Positions 51,552-60,500 are shown, counted from the stretch's first letter. The stretch: 64,000 nt of DNA from Antribacter gilvus (GCF_003946865.1 NZ_QXTH01000011.1:62001-126000); one strand, 5' to 3'. Translations and numbers: made by a program. Notes: generated from the sequence alone by a model not told the origin.

Positions 51552-52298
51552 TCAGAGGGCGACGAGGCCGCGCACCAGGGCCGTCGCCGCGCCCGCCACG
51601 GCGACCGTGACGGCGAGGGCGGCGGCGACCCGGGACGGGACCACGCGGGCGAGGACCGCGCCGAGCGCCACGCCGCCGAACACGGCTGCGGCGATCACCG
51701 GCCAGGTCCACCAGGCGGGCACCGCGTCCGGCGGCACGGAGCCGAGCAGGAGCTTCGTCGCCAGCGACGCCACGTTGGCCACGAGGAGGAGCGGCTGGAG
51801 CGTCGCCGCGAACGACCGGTGCTCCCACCGTGTCGCCAGGGCGTACGCGGTCCAGGCGGGTGCGGCCACGCCGCACGTCGTGTTCATGAACCCCGCGGCC
51901 AGGCCCGTCCCCAGGGCCGCGGCGCGGCCTCCCACCTGTGCCCGACGGCGTAGCACCACCGTCGCGGCGAGAGCCACCAGCACCGAGCCACCGACCAGGA
52001 TGTCGAGCCAGGTGGTGCTCGCCGCGCGGACCGTCAGCGCGCCGAGGACGGATCCCACCAGGACCAGGGGCGTGAGAGCGGCGACCCTCCGCCAGTCGAT
52101 GCCGTGGCGGAGCGCGCCCAGGACCAGGAGCGAGGTGACGATCGCCGCACCGTTGCTCATCAGCACCCCGGCAGCCGGACCGAGGAGCACCGTCAGGACC
52201 GGCGCCGCCACCATGCCGAGGCCCATCCCCGCCACTCGCTGCAGCGACGCCCCGAGCACGACGGCGGCGCAGGCCGCGACCAGCGCCGTGGTGTCCAC
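51552..52298 (-). CDS. TSUP (TauE/SafE-like) membrane permease, second copy
   Basis: A 248-residue paralogue of the permease at 1348-2094. LGASLQRVAGMGLGMVAAP and LAAGFMNTTCGVAAPAWTAY are the two inverted repeats, and GIDWRR and FAATLQPLLL match the copy. About eight helices are expected; the substrate is unknown. GTG at 52298 is 6 nt after TAGCGT on the minus strand, a leaderless start. It ends 10 nt from tctA in convergent orientation. Confidence 0.84.
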   Translation of the reverse strand: MDTTALVAACAAVVLGASLQRVAGMGLGMVAAPVLTVLLGPAAGVLMSNGAAIVTSLLVLGALRHGIDWRRVAALTPLVLVGSVLGALTVRAASTTWLDILVGGSVLVALAATVVLRRRAQVGGRAAALGTGLAAGFMNTTCGVAAPAWTAYALATRWEHRSFAATLQPLLLVANVASLATKLLLGSVPPDAVPAWWTWPVIAAAVFGGVALGAVLARVVPSRVAAALAVTVAVAGAATALVRGLVAL

Positions 52299-52320
52299 AC
52301 GTCCACGCTACCGGCGCGTG

Positions 52321-52692
52321 TCAGAGGATGGGTCTTGCCTTCAGGACCTGCGTGACGCGCTGCTGCCCCGATACCCACTGCTCAGGAACGGTGTCGATCG
52401 CGCGGAGGACGTCGAGGATGTCACGGAGCGTCGCTCTGACATTGGTGCGAAAGAGAGGTTCGAGATGGGCTACGCGATTTCGCAGCAGGTGGATGTCGTG
52501 AACCTTCGCGGTGAGCCGCCGAGGTGTGATCACCAGGTTGGGAAATGCTGATGAGAGGGCGTCGTCCCAGAGCCGTTGCCGACCCGAGTCGTGGTCCGGC
52601 AGGAGGTTGCCTCCGGCCTCGGCGAGGTAAGGGGCAAAACGGGACAGGCTGATCCAGCGGGTGATCGGTGGGTCTGTTGCGGTGATCGTCAC
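52321..52692 (-). pseudogene. Internally deleted Abi-like (abortive infection/AIPR-type) gene
   Basis: The 123-residue frame joins two ends of an Abi-family protein. WISLSRFAPYLAEAGG near residue 14 is the typical Abi_2/AbiD-AbiF N-terminus, and RRLTAKVHDIHLLRNRVAHLEPLFRTN near 60 with its RNRVAHxEP signature is the conserved C-terminal motif, but the roughly 100-120 residues normally between them are missing. The deletion is in frame, so a product could still be made, though probably inactive. GTG at 52692 with GGAGAG upstream is the assumed start. GC content is lower than neighbouring genes. The identity is from memory of family motifs. Confidence 0.5.
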
Positions 52693-52888
52693 TTGTGAGG
52701 CTCTCCAAAGCGGGCTAGTGTTCTTCTCGAAAGCGGAGGCAGGTCTCTCCGTTCGAGCGTTTCCTCTGGGTCCGTCGGTTCTCACCGGCGGGCCCTTTGG
52801 CTTTCCCCGGTTGGCGACCCGCCCAGCCTAAGGATCTCTAGCGAAGTCTGCTCGGGGGAGCGCTCGCGGCCTTGTTACTGTCGTCGGT

Positions 52889-53008
52889 ATGACACAGCAG
52901 GACAGACACAGGCAGCGGCCGTGGGTCCGGATCGCCGTAGGGATCGTGGTCGTCGTCGGGCTCGTGGGCCCGTTCGCCCTGCCCTTCCTGGCGACGCTGG
53001 GGGGCTGA
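52889..53008 (+). CDS. 39-residue single-pass membrane protein
   Basis: MTQQDRHRQRP is a basic, polar head, followed by one helix (VRIAVGIVVVVGLVGPFALPFLATLGG). The ATG at 52889 follows TACTGT by 7 nt, a leaderless promoter identical in form to those of confirmed genes, which is the main evidence that it is real. It stands alone 240 nt before murA, in the same direction, and a hairpin follows at 53111. Similar tiny membrane peptides exist in actinobacteria; function unknown. Confidence 0.6.
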   Translation: MTQQDRHRQRPWVRIAVGIVVVVGLVGPFALPFLATLGG

Positions 53009-53110
53009 CCGCCGGAACCCCGTCGTTCTCGCACTTGAGGTTTCGCGGCGTGTCGCGGGCCTCAGGGATGGGGCGGGCGTGAAGGTGGTGTGAACGTGAA
53101 TACCCGCGAG

Positions 53111-53134
53111 CCCTCGCGTGTTGGCACGCGAGGG
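53111..53134. terminator. Palindromic hairpin upstream of murA
   Basis: CCCTCGCGTG (53111-53120) and CACGCGAGGG (53125-53134) form a perfect 10-bp stem with a 4-nt loop, about 100 nt after the small membrane-protein stop and 117 nt before murA. It could end the small transcript or be part of the murA 5' leader; there is no T-run. Confidence 0.5.
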
Positions 53135-53251
53135 CGCACGGGGGAATGATCGACCGGACGTCCCGCCGGAACGCACGCGAGCCCGCGATGAGCGCGCGAA
53201 CCGATTCGGCTCGCCCAACGTCCCATCCGACCCAGAACGAACGCCGAGGAC

Positions 53252-54568
53252 ATGACCGACCTGCTCTACGTGAACGGTGGCAACCCGCTTCAGGGGACGA
53301 TCACCGTACGAGGTGCCAAGAACTTCGTCTCGAAGGCGATGGTGGCCTCGCTGCTCGGCGAGACGCCCAGCGTCCTGCGCAACGTGCCCCAGATCCGCGA
53401 CGTCGCGGTGGTCTCGGGCCTTCTCGAGCTGCATGGCGTGAACGTGAAGTACGACAGCGACGCCGGCATCCTCGACCTCGACCCGTCCAACGTGGAGTCC
53501 GCGCACGTGGCGGACATCGACGCACATGCCGGTTCGAGCCGTATCCCCATCCTGTTCTGCGGGCCGCTGCTGCACCGGCTGGGCGAGGCGTTCATCCCCG
53601 ACCTGGGCGGCTGCCGCATCGGCGACCGGCCCATCAACTACCACCTGGACATCCTGCGTCAGTTCGGTGCCGTGGTGGACAAGCGCCCCAACGGCATCCA
53701 CCTGCGCGCCCCGCGCCGCCTGCAGGGCACCAAGATCGAGCTGCCCTACCCGTCGGTGGGCGCCACGGAGCAGCTGCTCCTCACGGCCGTCCGCGCCGAG
53801 GGCATCACGGAGCTCACGAACGCAGCCATCGAGCCCGAGATCATGGACCTCATCGCGGTGCTCCAGAAGATGGGCGCGATCATCTCGGTGGACACCGACC
53901 GGGTGATCCGCATCGAGGGCGTCGACCGCCTCGACGGCTACGCCCACACCGCGCTCGGCGACCGCATCGAGACCGCCTCCTGGGCCTCCGCTGCCCTCGC
54001 CACCGGCGGCGACATCACCGTCAAGGGCGCCACCCAGCCCGAGATGATGACGTTCCTCAACACGTTCCGGAAGGTGGGTGGCCGGTTCGACGTGCAGGAC
54101 GACGGGATCCGGTTCTGGCACCCCGGCGGCGACCTGCACTCGATCGTCCTCGAGACGGACGTGCACCCCGGCTTCATGACGGACTGGCAGCAGCCGCTCG
54201 TCGTGGCGCTCACGCAGGCCAAGGGCCTGTCGATCGTGCACGAGACGGTCTACGAGAACCGCTTCGGGTTCGCCGACGCGCTCCGCAAGATGGGCGCCAC
54301 CATCCAGGTCTACAAGGAGTGCCTCGGCGGGCGGGACTGCCGCTTCGGCCAGCGCAACTTCCACCACTCGGCCGTCATCTCCGGCCCCACCCCGCTGGAC
54401 GCCGCGGACATCGAGGTCCCGGACCTGCGCGGTGGCTTCTCGCACCTGATCGCCGCGCTCGCCGCCAACGGCCGGTCGACGGTGCGTGGCATCGGCCTCA
54501 TCGACCGTGGCTACGAGAACTTCCAGGAGAAGCTGGTCGCCCTGGGCGCGGACGTCGATCGCGGCTGA
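53252..54568 (+). CDS. murA: UDP-N-acetylglucosamine 1-carboxyvinyltransferase
   Basis: A 438-residue enzyme that starts peptidoglycan precursor synthesis by adding enolpyruvate to UDP-GlcNAc. The active loop LGGCRIGDRPINYH carries Cys121, the fosfomycin-target residue, and GAKNFVSKAM has the conserved Lys23-Asn24. The two-domain inside-out barrel is complete. The ATG has GAGGAC upstream; nothing suggests an alternative. It heads a murA-plsC-gpsA block. In related genomes murA lies close to leuD, which is 21.9 kb away here. Confidence 0.96.
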   Translation: MTDLLYVNGGNPLQGTITVRGAKNFVSKAMVASLLGETPSVLRNVPQIRDVAVVSGLLELHGVNVKYDSDAGILDLDPSNVESAHVADIDAHAGSSRIPILFCGPLLHRLGEAFIPDLGGCRIGDRPINYHLDILRQFGAVVDKRPNGIHLRAPRRLQGTKIELPYPSVGATEQLLLTAVRAEGITELTNAAIEPEIMDLIAVLQKMGAIISVDTDRVIRIEGVDRLDGYAHTALGDRIETASWASAALATGGDITVKGATQPEMMTFLNTFRKVGGRFDVQDDGIRFWHPGGDLHSIVLETDVHPGFMTDWQQPLVVALTQAKGLSIVHETVYENRFGFADALRKMGATIQVYKECLGGRDCRFGQRNFHHSAVISGPTPLDAADIEVPDLRGGFSHLIAALAANGRSTVRGIGLIDRGYENFQEKLVALGADVDRG

Positions 54569-54637
54569 CGCGGGCCGTGCGGCGGCGTCGTGCACCGGGC
54601 GAGGTGCGCGACGCCGCCGACGGTAGGCTGTGGGCTC

Positions 54638-55390
54638 GTGCCCATCGCGAGACCCGACTCCCGCGCGTACCGAGCCGTCGCCTGGCTCGTACGCCACCTG
54701 ATGTTCTCCCTGTGCCGGTACGACTGGCGCGGCGGCGAGCACCTCCAGCAGCCGGGCGGCGTCATCGCCGCCGGCAACCACGTGACGGAGCTGGACGCGC
54801 TCTCGTTCGCGCACTTCCTCTTCGACCAGGGCGTGGAGCCCCGGATCCTCGCGAAGAAGGCCCTGTTCGACTCCCCGATCGGCTTCGCGCTCCGCGCGAC
54901 CCGCATGATCCCCGTGGACCGGGGCTCGGTGGGCGCTGCGAGGTCGCTCGAGGCGGCGGGCGAGCAGCTGCAGCGCGGCGACTGCGTGGCGATCCTCCCC
55001 GAAGGCACCCTCACCCGCGACCCCGACCTCTGGCCGATGGTGGGCAAGACGGGCCTCGCGCGCATCGCGCTGGCGACCCGGCTCCCCGTGGTCCCGATCG
55101 CGCAGTGGGGCGTCACCGAGATCATGCCTCGCTACGGCCACGTGCTGAAGCCGTTCCCCCGGAAGAAGGTGTGGGTGTGGGCCGGCCCGCCGGTGGACCT
55201 GTCCGACCTCTACGACCGGCCCACGGACACGGCCGTGCTGCGTGAGGCCACCACGCGGGTCATGGACGCCATCACGGCCCTCCTCGAGGAGATCCGCGGC
55301 GAGAAGGCGCCCGAGCACCGGTTCGACCTGCGGCTCCACCCCGAGTACGAAAAGAAGCAGACCGTCTACCCGCCGGTGGAGCGCCCGTGA
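54638..55390 (+). CDS. plsC: 1-acyl-sn-glycerol-3-phosphate acyltransferase-like protein
   Basis: A 250-residue membrane-associated acyltransferase of the PlsC family. The catalytic NHVTELD (47-53) fits NHxxxxD and ILPEGTLTRD (near 130) is the second motif. It probably makes phosphatidic acid from lysophosphatidate. GTG at 54638 follows TAGGCT by 8 nt. The gpsA gene overlaps its stop by 4 nt (GTGA), making a lipid-precursor operon with it. The C-terminal tail EKKQTVYPPVERP is family-specific. Confidence 0.87.
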   Translation: MPIARPDSRAYRAVAWLVRHLMFSLCRYDWRGGEHLQQPGGVIAAGNHVTELDALSFAHFLFDQGVEPRILAKKALFDSPIGFALRATRMIPVDRGSVGAARSLEAAGEQLQRGDCVAILPEGTLTRDPDLWPMVGKTGLARIALATRLPVVPIAQWGVTEIMPRYGHVLKPFPRKKVWVWAGPPVDLSDLYDRPTDTAVLREATTRVMDAITALLEEIRGEKAPEHRFDLRLHPEYEKKQTVYPPVERP

Positions 55391-56427
55391 GCGCCGCGAC
55401 GGGCGCGGCGCCCGGCAGCGCCGCACCGGTCCGCGCCGCCGTCCTCGGGTCGGGATCGTGGGGCACCACCTTCGCGATGGTGCTGGCCGACGCCGGGTGC
55501 GACGTCACGCTCTGGGGTCGCGACGAGGCTGTGGCCCGGTCGGTCGGCGACGACCGCCGCAACGAGAAGTACCTGCCGGGCGTGGAGCTGCCGGTCATGG
55601 CCGGCACCACCGACGCCGCGGAGGCCCTGGCCGGCGCGTCGCTCGTGGTCGTGGCGATCCCCTCGCAGGTCTCGCGGGCCACGCTCGAGGGGCTGGCGCA
55701 CCTCGTCGAGCCGGACGCCGTCGTGGTGTCGCTCATGAAGGGCGTCGAGCTCACCACCGACAAGCGGATGAGCCAGGTCGTGTCCGAGGCCCTCGGGGTC
55801 CCGGCGGAACGCGTCGCGGTCGTCTCCGGGCCGAACCTCGCGCCGGAGATCGCCGCCCGCCAGCCCACGGCGACGGTCGTGGCGTCGACGAGCGACGAGA
55901 CCGCGCGCTTCGTCGCGACAGCGTGCGCCAACGGGTACTTCCGGCCCTACACGAACGACGACGTCGTCGGCGTGGAGCTGTGCGGCGCGGTGAAGAACAT
56001 CATCGCCCTGGCTGTCGGCATGGCCCAGGGCCGTGGTTTCGGCTGGAACACCACCGCAACGCTCATCACGCGAGGCCTCGTCGAGATCACGCGGCTCGGG
56101 CTGGCGCTGGGCGCCGAGGTGGAGACGTTCTCCGGCCTGGCCGGGATGGGCGACCTGGTGGCCACCTGCGCGTCACCGCTGTCGCGCAACCACACGCTCG
56201 GCAAGCACCTGGGCCAGGGGCTCTCCCTGGAGGAGGCGCTCAAGGTCACCGGCGGCACGGCGGAGGGCGTCAAGTCGTCACAGTCGGTCCTCGAGCTGGC
56301 CGGCAAGCACGGCATCGACATGCCGATCACCGCGGGCGTGGTGGGCGTCCTCAGCGGCGCGCTGCCGCTGAGCGAGCTCGCGGTCGCCCTGCTCTCGCGC
56401 CCGCAGAAGTCCGAGGGAGTCTACTGA
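55387..56427 (+). CDS. gpsA: Glycerol-3-phosphate dehydrogenase [NAD(P)+]
   Basis: A 346-residue enzyme that reduces dihydroxyacetone phosphate to glycerol-3-phosphate for phospholipid synthesis. AAVLGSGSWGTTFAMVL has the dinucleotide fold, VSLMKGVE and SGPNLAPEIA follow, and GAVKNIIALAVGMAQG contains the catalytic Lys. The GTG overlaps the plsC stop. Start is supported by a normal N-terminal length. A strong hairpin lies between it and the convergent lipoprotein gene. Confidence 0.95.
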   Translation: MSAATGAAPGSAAPVRAAVLGSGSWGTTFAMVLADAGCDVTLWGRDEAVARSVGDDRRNEKYLPGVELPVMAGTTDAAEALAGASLVVVAIPSQVSRATLEGLAHLVEPDAVVVSLMKGVELTTDKRMSQVVSEALGVPAERVAVVSGPNLAPEIAARQPTATVVASTSDETARFVATACANGYFRPYTNDDVVGVELCGAVKNIIALAVGMAQGRGFGWNTTATLITRGLVEITRLGLALGAEVETFSGLAGMGDLVATCASPLSRNHTLGKHLGQGLSLEEALKVTGGTAEGVKSSQSVLELAGKHGIDMPITAGVVGVLSGALPLSELAVALLSRPQKSEGVY

Positions 56428-56432
56428 CGCGC

Positions 56433-56473
56433 GCAGCCCCGGTGCGACCGCGCGAACGGCGCACCGGGGCTGC
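56433..56473. terminator. Bidirectional terminator between gpsA and the AMIN-like gene
   Basis: GCAGCCCCGGTGCG (56433-56446) and CGCACCGGGGCTGC (56460-56473) form a 14-bp perfect stem around 13 nt. It sits midway between convergent genes and could end both transcripts. Confidence 0.7.
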
Positions 56474-56481
56474 TGCGCGCG

Positions 56482-57147
56482 TCAGTGCTGGACGTCGATC
56501 ACGACGCGCACCGGGTCCTCGAGGAGGAAGGCCCGGAACGGCTTCTCCTCGCCGTCGACCCCGATGAACGCGTTGGTGTACCCCTCGAACCAGAACCGGT
56601 ACACGACCTCGTCGACGGCCACCAGGTCGTCGCCCGGCAGACGGTCGCCCGAGAACTCCTCGACCCCGCTGTCCGTCGGCATGGCGGTTCCCGAGATCGT
56701 CACCTGCAGGACGGAGTCGCCGGCCACCTCGACGGGATTGCCGCTGCCGTCGTCGACCGCCTGGTCGACGTACTCGACGCGCCAGCCCGGCACGCCCTCA
56801 CCGGTGCCGTCGAGCTCGAACACGACCCGGTCGTAACCCTCGTGGCGGCCCGTGCGGACGTCCGTCACCGTGAGGAGGGCGGACCCCGCCGGCTCGCTCG
56901 TGTCCGGCTCGGTGTTCGCCGTGAACGGCGGCGCAGCGGCGTCGTCGGCGTCGTCCGTCCCGTCGTCGGCGGGGCTCGCGCTGGGTGAGCTGGTCGCGCT
57001 GCCCGACGGCGACGGGGTCGCCTCCGCGCTCGTCCCCGCAGGGCTCGGCGTAGGGGCGTCGTTGATCCCGCTGGTGCAGCCGGCGACGGCGAGGGCCGCC
57101 GTGGCGAGGATCGCGAGCGACGCGGCACGTGCGGAGCGAGTTCTCAT
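56482..57147 (-). CDS. AMIN-like domain lipoprotein
   Basis: A 221-residue surface lipoprotein. The signal peptide ends in LAVAGC (Cys24) and is followed by a Pro/Ser/Asp-rich spacer (28-90). The C-terminal 130 residues (LLTVTDVRTGRHEGYDRVVFELDGTG to VRVVIDVQH) match the AMIN-like beta-sandwich, which in actinobacteria binds cell-wall material. Role in envelope structure is inferred. The start ATG lies 103 nt from the CGS-like gene's stop; no clear ribosome site was noted. Confidence 0.82.
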   Translation of the reverse strand: MRTRSARAASLAILATAALAVAGCTSGINDAPTPSPAGTSAEATPSPSGSATSSPSASPADDGTDDADDAAAPPFTANTEPDTSEPAGSALLTVTDVRTGRHEGYDRVVFELDGTGEGVPGWRVEYVDQAVDDGSGNPVEVAGDSVLQVTISGTAMPTDSGVEEFSGDRLPGDDLVAVDEVVYRFWFEGYTNAFIGVDGEEKPFRAFLLEDPVRVVIDVQH

Positions 57148-57250
57148 GCGCCGATCCTAGGGACGGACCCGGCCTCCCACGCGGTACGCGCGCGCGTCGT
57201 TGCCGGAAAGCGGCCCAACCGACACCGAAACGCCACCTCCGAGCAAGCGC

Positions 57251-58393
57251 TCAGAGCAGGGTGCGCAAGGCCTGGTCGAGGTCGGCCCACAGGTCCTCGA
57301 CGTCCTCCACCCCGACGGACAGGCGCAGCAGGTCCTCCGGCACGGTGAGCGACTCCGTCGGGAAGCGGCGGCGGCGCTCCAGGCTGGACTCGACGCCGCC
57401 GAGCGACGTGGCCGGCACCCACAGGTCGAGGGCGGCGACGACGCCGTCGGCCCCCGCGGGACCGCCGGTGGGGCGCAGGCCGATGATGGCGCCGAACCCG
57501 TTCATCTGCCGGGCCGCGCGCTCATGGCCCGGGTCGGCGGGCAGCGACGGGTGGCGCACCTCGACGACGGCAGGGTGGTCGGCGAGCCGGGCGGCGATCT
57601 CGGCGGCGTTGGACTGCGCCCGCTCGACCCGCAGGGCCAGGGTGCGCAGCCCGCGGAGGGCGAGCCAGACCTCGAACGGGCCGGCGATGGACCCGTGGAG
57701 CGTCCGGTAGGCGCGCAGCTCGGCCTCGATCGCGGGGTCGTTCGTCACGGCGGCGCCGAGCACGACGTCGGAGTGCCCGGCGAGGTACTTGGTCACCGAG
57801 TGGAAGACGACGTCGGCGCCGTGGGTGAGGGGCTGCTGGCCGAGCGGGGTCGCGAACGTGTTGTCGACGACGGAGCGGACGCCGCGCTCGCGTGCGGCGG
57901 CGAGGATCGCGGGCAGGTCCGCGACCTCGAGCATGGGGTTGGTCGGTGACTCGACCAGCACCACGTCGGCACCGTCGAGGGCAGCCACCACCTGGTCGGT
58001 GTCCGCGATGTCCACGCGGCGTACCTCGACCCCGTGGCGGGAGGCGAGGTCGTCGGCGTAGCCGAGGCTCACCTGATAGGCGTGGCGGGGCACCACGAGG
58101 ACGCCACCGTCGGGCACCGCCGAGAGGACCGCGGCGACGGCCGCCATGCCGGACCCGAAGACGACGCCCGGTCGCTCGGCGCCCTCCAGCGCGGCGAGCG
58201 CGCGCTCGAACGGCTCCCAGGTCTCCGTGCCGCTCCGCGTGTAGAGCAGCTCGCCCGGGCCGACGACGCCCTGCGAGACGTACGTGGAGCTGAGCACGAG
58301 CGGCGGGTTGACGGGCCCTCCCTGCACCTTGGGCGGCCGGCCGGCCGTGACAGCGACGGTGGCGGGGGAGAGGGGCTCGTGCGTGGCGCTCAT
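57251..58393 (-). CDS. Cystathionine gamma-synthase/lyase-type PLP enzyme
   Basis: A 380-residue cytosolic trans-sulphuration enzyme. PLP attaches to Lys202 in HSVTKYLAGHSD, YTRSGTETWEPFE and VVDNTFATPLGQQPL are diagnostic of the Cys/Met-metabolism family, and RRRFPTESLTVPEDLLRLSVGVED is the C-terminal active-site segment. It could make cystathionine, or cleave it; the family boundaries cannot be resolved by eye. It is in the same direction as topoisomerase IB, which starts upstream and ends 22 nt away, so the two may be co-transcribed. Confidence 0.88.
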   Translation of the reverse strand: MSATHEPLSPATVAVTAGRPPKVQGGPVNPPLVLSSTYVSQGVVGPGELLYTRSGTETWEPFERALAALEGAERPGVVFGSGMAAVAAVLSAVPDGGVLVVPRHAYQVSLGYADDLASRHGVEVRRVDIADTDQVVAALDGADVVLVESPTNPMLEVADLPAILAAARERGVRSVVDNTFATPLGQQPLTHGADVVFHSVTKYLAGHSDVVLGAAVTNDPAIEAELRAYRTLHGSIAGPFEVWLALRGLRTLALRVERAQSNAAEIAARLADHPAVVEVRHPSLPADPGHERAARQMNGFGAIIGLRPTGGPAGADGVVAALDLWVPATSLGGVESSLERRRRFPTESLTVPEDLLRLSVGVEDVEDLWADLDQALRTLL

Positions 58394-58415
58394 GCTGGCG
58401 AGGATACGTCGCCGG

Positions 58416-59435
58416 TCAGCCCCCGCGCTCTGCCGTCCTGAGGACCTTCAGCAGGGCCCGCTCGTCGGCGTCCATCCAGCGGGACGAGCGGACGGCGTCG
58501 GCCCCGGAGCGCTCGATCAGGCGGTCGAGCTCCTTGCGGTCGTCGGCCAGGATCGCCGGGTGGACATAGCTCTTGCGGCACACCGCCGGGGTGTTGTGCA
58601 GGTGCGCCGCCGCGAGCCGCACGGCCTCCACGCGCTGGGCGTCGTGCTCGCGCTGCGTCGCGGGCTCCTGGCGGCGGAGGTGCCCGAGGACGAGGGCGCT
58701 CGCGCCCCAGGTGCGGAACGTCTTGGCGGTGTAGTCGGCCGACGTCGCCTCGCTCAGGTACGCGTTGACGTCACCGGACCCGACCTTCCGCACCTCGTCG
58801 CCGTCCACGTACTGCAGCAGCTGCTGGCCGGGCAGCTCCCGGCACCTGCGGACGATGTTCGCCACCCGCCGGTCCTCGACGACGACGTCGTGCGGCGTGC
58901 CCGACTTCCCGTTGAAGCGGAACCGGACCTCCGACCCGTCCACGCTCGCGTGCCGGTTCCGGAGGGTCGTCAGCCCGTACGACTCGCCGGTCCGCACGTA
59001 CTCGTCGTTGCCGACGCGGACCAGCGTGCTGTCGAGCAGCCACACGGTGGTGGCGACGACCTTCTCGAAGGAGAGGCGCGGTGACCGCAGGTCCTCGTCG
59101 ACCCGCTTGCGGAGGTCCACGAGCGCCTCGCCGAAGCCCACCAGCTCGTGGAACTTGGCGGCGTCGCGGTGCTCGCGCCAGCGGGGGTGGTACAGGTACT
59201 GCTTGCGGTTCTTCACGTCCCGGCCCGTCGCCTGGACGTGGCCGGTGGTGTCCACGCAGATCCAGACGTCGGTCCACGCGGGCGGGATCACGAGCGAGCG
59301 AATCCGGGCGAGCACGTCGGGATCGGTGACGCGGCGACCCTCGTGGTCGACGTAGGCGAACCCGCGGCCCTGGCGCTTGCGGCGGATGCCGGGGTCGGCG
59401 TCGCAGCTGTGGGTCAGGCCGTCCGGGGTGGGCAT
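58416..59435 (-). CDS. DNA topoisomerase IB (poxvirus-like)
   Basis: A 339-residue enzyme that relaxes supercoiled DNA through a 3'-phosphotyrosyl nick. The N-terminal IPPAWTDVWICVD-like segment, FNGKSGTPHDV with the catalytic Lys, RRCRELPGQQLLQY, and the nucleophile Tyr290 in CRKSYVHPA are present, along with Arg residues that complete the pocket. The ATG at 59435 is 10 nt from the GlxA stop. The enzyme is common in soil actinobacteria. Orientation is convergent with nothing. Confidence 0.9.
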   Translation of the reverse strand: MPTPDGLTHSCDADPGIRRKRQGRGFAYVDHEGRRVTDPDVLARIRSLVIPPAWTDVWICVDTTGHVQATGRDVKNRKQYLYHPRWREHRDAAKFHELVGFGEALVDLRKRVDEDLRSPRLSFEKVVATTVWLLDSTLVRVGNDEYVRTGESYGLTTLRNRHASVDGSEVRFRFNGKSGTPHDVVVEDRRVANIVRRCRELPGQQLLQYVDGDEVRKVGSGDVNAYLSEATSADYTAKTFRTWGASALVLGHLRRQEPATQREHDAQRVEAVRLAAAHLHNTPAVCRKSYVHPAILADDRKELDRLIERSGADAVRSSRWMDADERALLKVLRTAERGG

Positions 59436-59445
59436 CCTGGCCCCC

Positions 59446-60429
59446 TCACCGCGCCAGGAGGAACGTGCGCCGGTACGACGTCGGCGTCGTGCCCAGGGTC
59501 TCCTGCATGCGCAGGCGCAGCGACTGGGCGGTGCCGAAGCCTGCCCGCGCCGCGACCTGCTCGACCGGCAGGTCGGAGGTCTCCAGCAGGGTGCACGCGC
59601 GCTCGATCCGCCGGCGTGCCAGCCAGGCTCCCGGGCTCTCGCCCGTCTCCTCGCGGAACCGGCGCGTGAACGTCCGGACGCTCATGGCGCACCGGTCCGC
59701 CAGGTCACGCAGGGGGAGCGGCTGGTCGAGGTGGTTCAGGGCCCACGCCCGCGCGGCGGCGGTGCCCGCCTCGCCGACGGCGGGGACAGCGCGCCGCACG
59801 TACTGGGCCTGGCCACCCTCCCGGTGCGGTTGGACGACGGTGCGCCGGGCCACGTCGTCCGCGACCGCCGCGCCGTGGTCCCGGCGCACGATGTGCAGGC
59901 AGAGGTCCAGGCCGGAGGCCACGCCGGCCGAGGTGAGGACGTCGCCGTCGTCCACGTAGAGCACGTCGGGATCGAGGAGGACCTTGGGGAAGAAGCGGCG
60001 GAAGTCGTCGGCGTCGGCCCAGTGCGTCGAGGCCGGGCGGCCGTCGAGCAGGCCGGCCGCCGCGAGCACGAAGCTGCCGACGCAGATGGAGACCAGGCGG
60101 GTGCCTGGGCGCACGTGGCCCAGGGCGACCGCCGCGGCGTCGGAGAGGCGCCCCTCCCGGAGCTCGGGCCCGTCGTCGAGAGCGGCGGGGACGATGACCG
60201 TGTCCGCCTCGGCCAGCGCCTCCGCGCCGCGCTCCACCAGGATCGTGACGTCGGTGTCCGACGGGACCGGGCCGGGCGTGGGCGTGCACGTGACCACCTC
60301 GTACAGCGCGTGGCCCGCGGCGTCGCGGGCGCGGCCCAGGATGCGGTGGGGGATACCGAGCTCGAGCGGGATGAAGCCAGGCCGGACGAGGACGGCGACC
60401 TTATGCGGTACGGGCGCGGGACCGGTCAT
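59446..60429 (-). CDS. GlxA-family AraC-type regulator with DJ-1/PfpI domain
   Basis: A 327-residue regulator. Residues about 8-180 form the DJ-1/PfpI-like amidotransferase domain (VAVLVRPGFIPLELGIPHRILG; SICVGSFVLAAAGLLDG near 113 holds the elbow cysteine), and 225-325 are the AraC helix-turn-helix pair (LADRCAMSVRTFTRRFREETG and VEQVAARAGFGTAQSLRLRM). The ATG follows TAGGAT by 6 nt. It is divergent from an MFS transporter with an inverted repeat in between, so it may control that exporter. Confidence 0.88.
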   Translation of the reverse strand: MTGPAPVPHKVAVLVRPGFIPLELGIPHRILGRARDAAGHALYEVVTCTPTPGPVPSDTDVTILVERGAEALAEADTVIVPAALDDGPELREGRLSDAAAVALGHVRPGTRLVSICVGSFVLAAAGLLDGRPASTHWADADDFRRFFPKVLLDPDVLYVDDGDVLTSAGVASGLDLCLHIVRRDHGAAVADDVARRTVVQPHREGGQAQYVRRAVPAVGEAGTAAARAWALNHLDQPLPLRDLADRCAMSVRTFTRRFREETGESPGAWLARRRIERACTLLETSDLPVEQVAARAGFGTAQSLRLRMQETLGTTPTSYRRTFLLAR

Positions 60430-60442
60430 GGCCTGATCCTAT

Positions 60443-60458
60443 CGAACGATGGCGTTCG
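60443..60458. promoter_or_regulatory. Inverted repeat between GlxA-type regulator and MFS transporter
   Basis: CGAACG (60443-60448) and CGTTCG (60453-60458) are 6-bp arms with a 4-nt spacer, immediately upstream of the regulator's TAGGAT box. A second short palindrome, CCACTGGTGG, is at 60461-60470. These fit AraC-type or repressor sites in the 71-nt divergent promoter. Confidence 0.45.
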
Positions 60459-60500
60459 GGCCACTGGTGGCCGCGGGACTGCTCCACCATGCTTCCAGTC

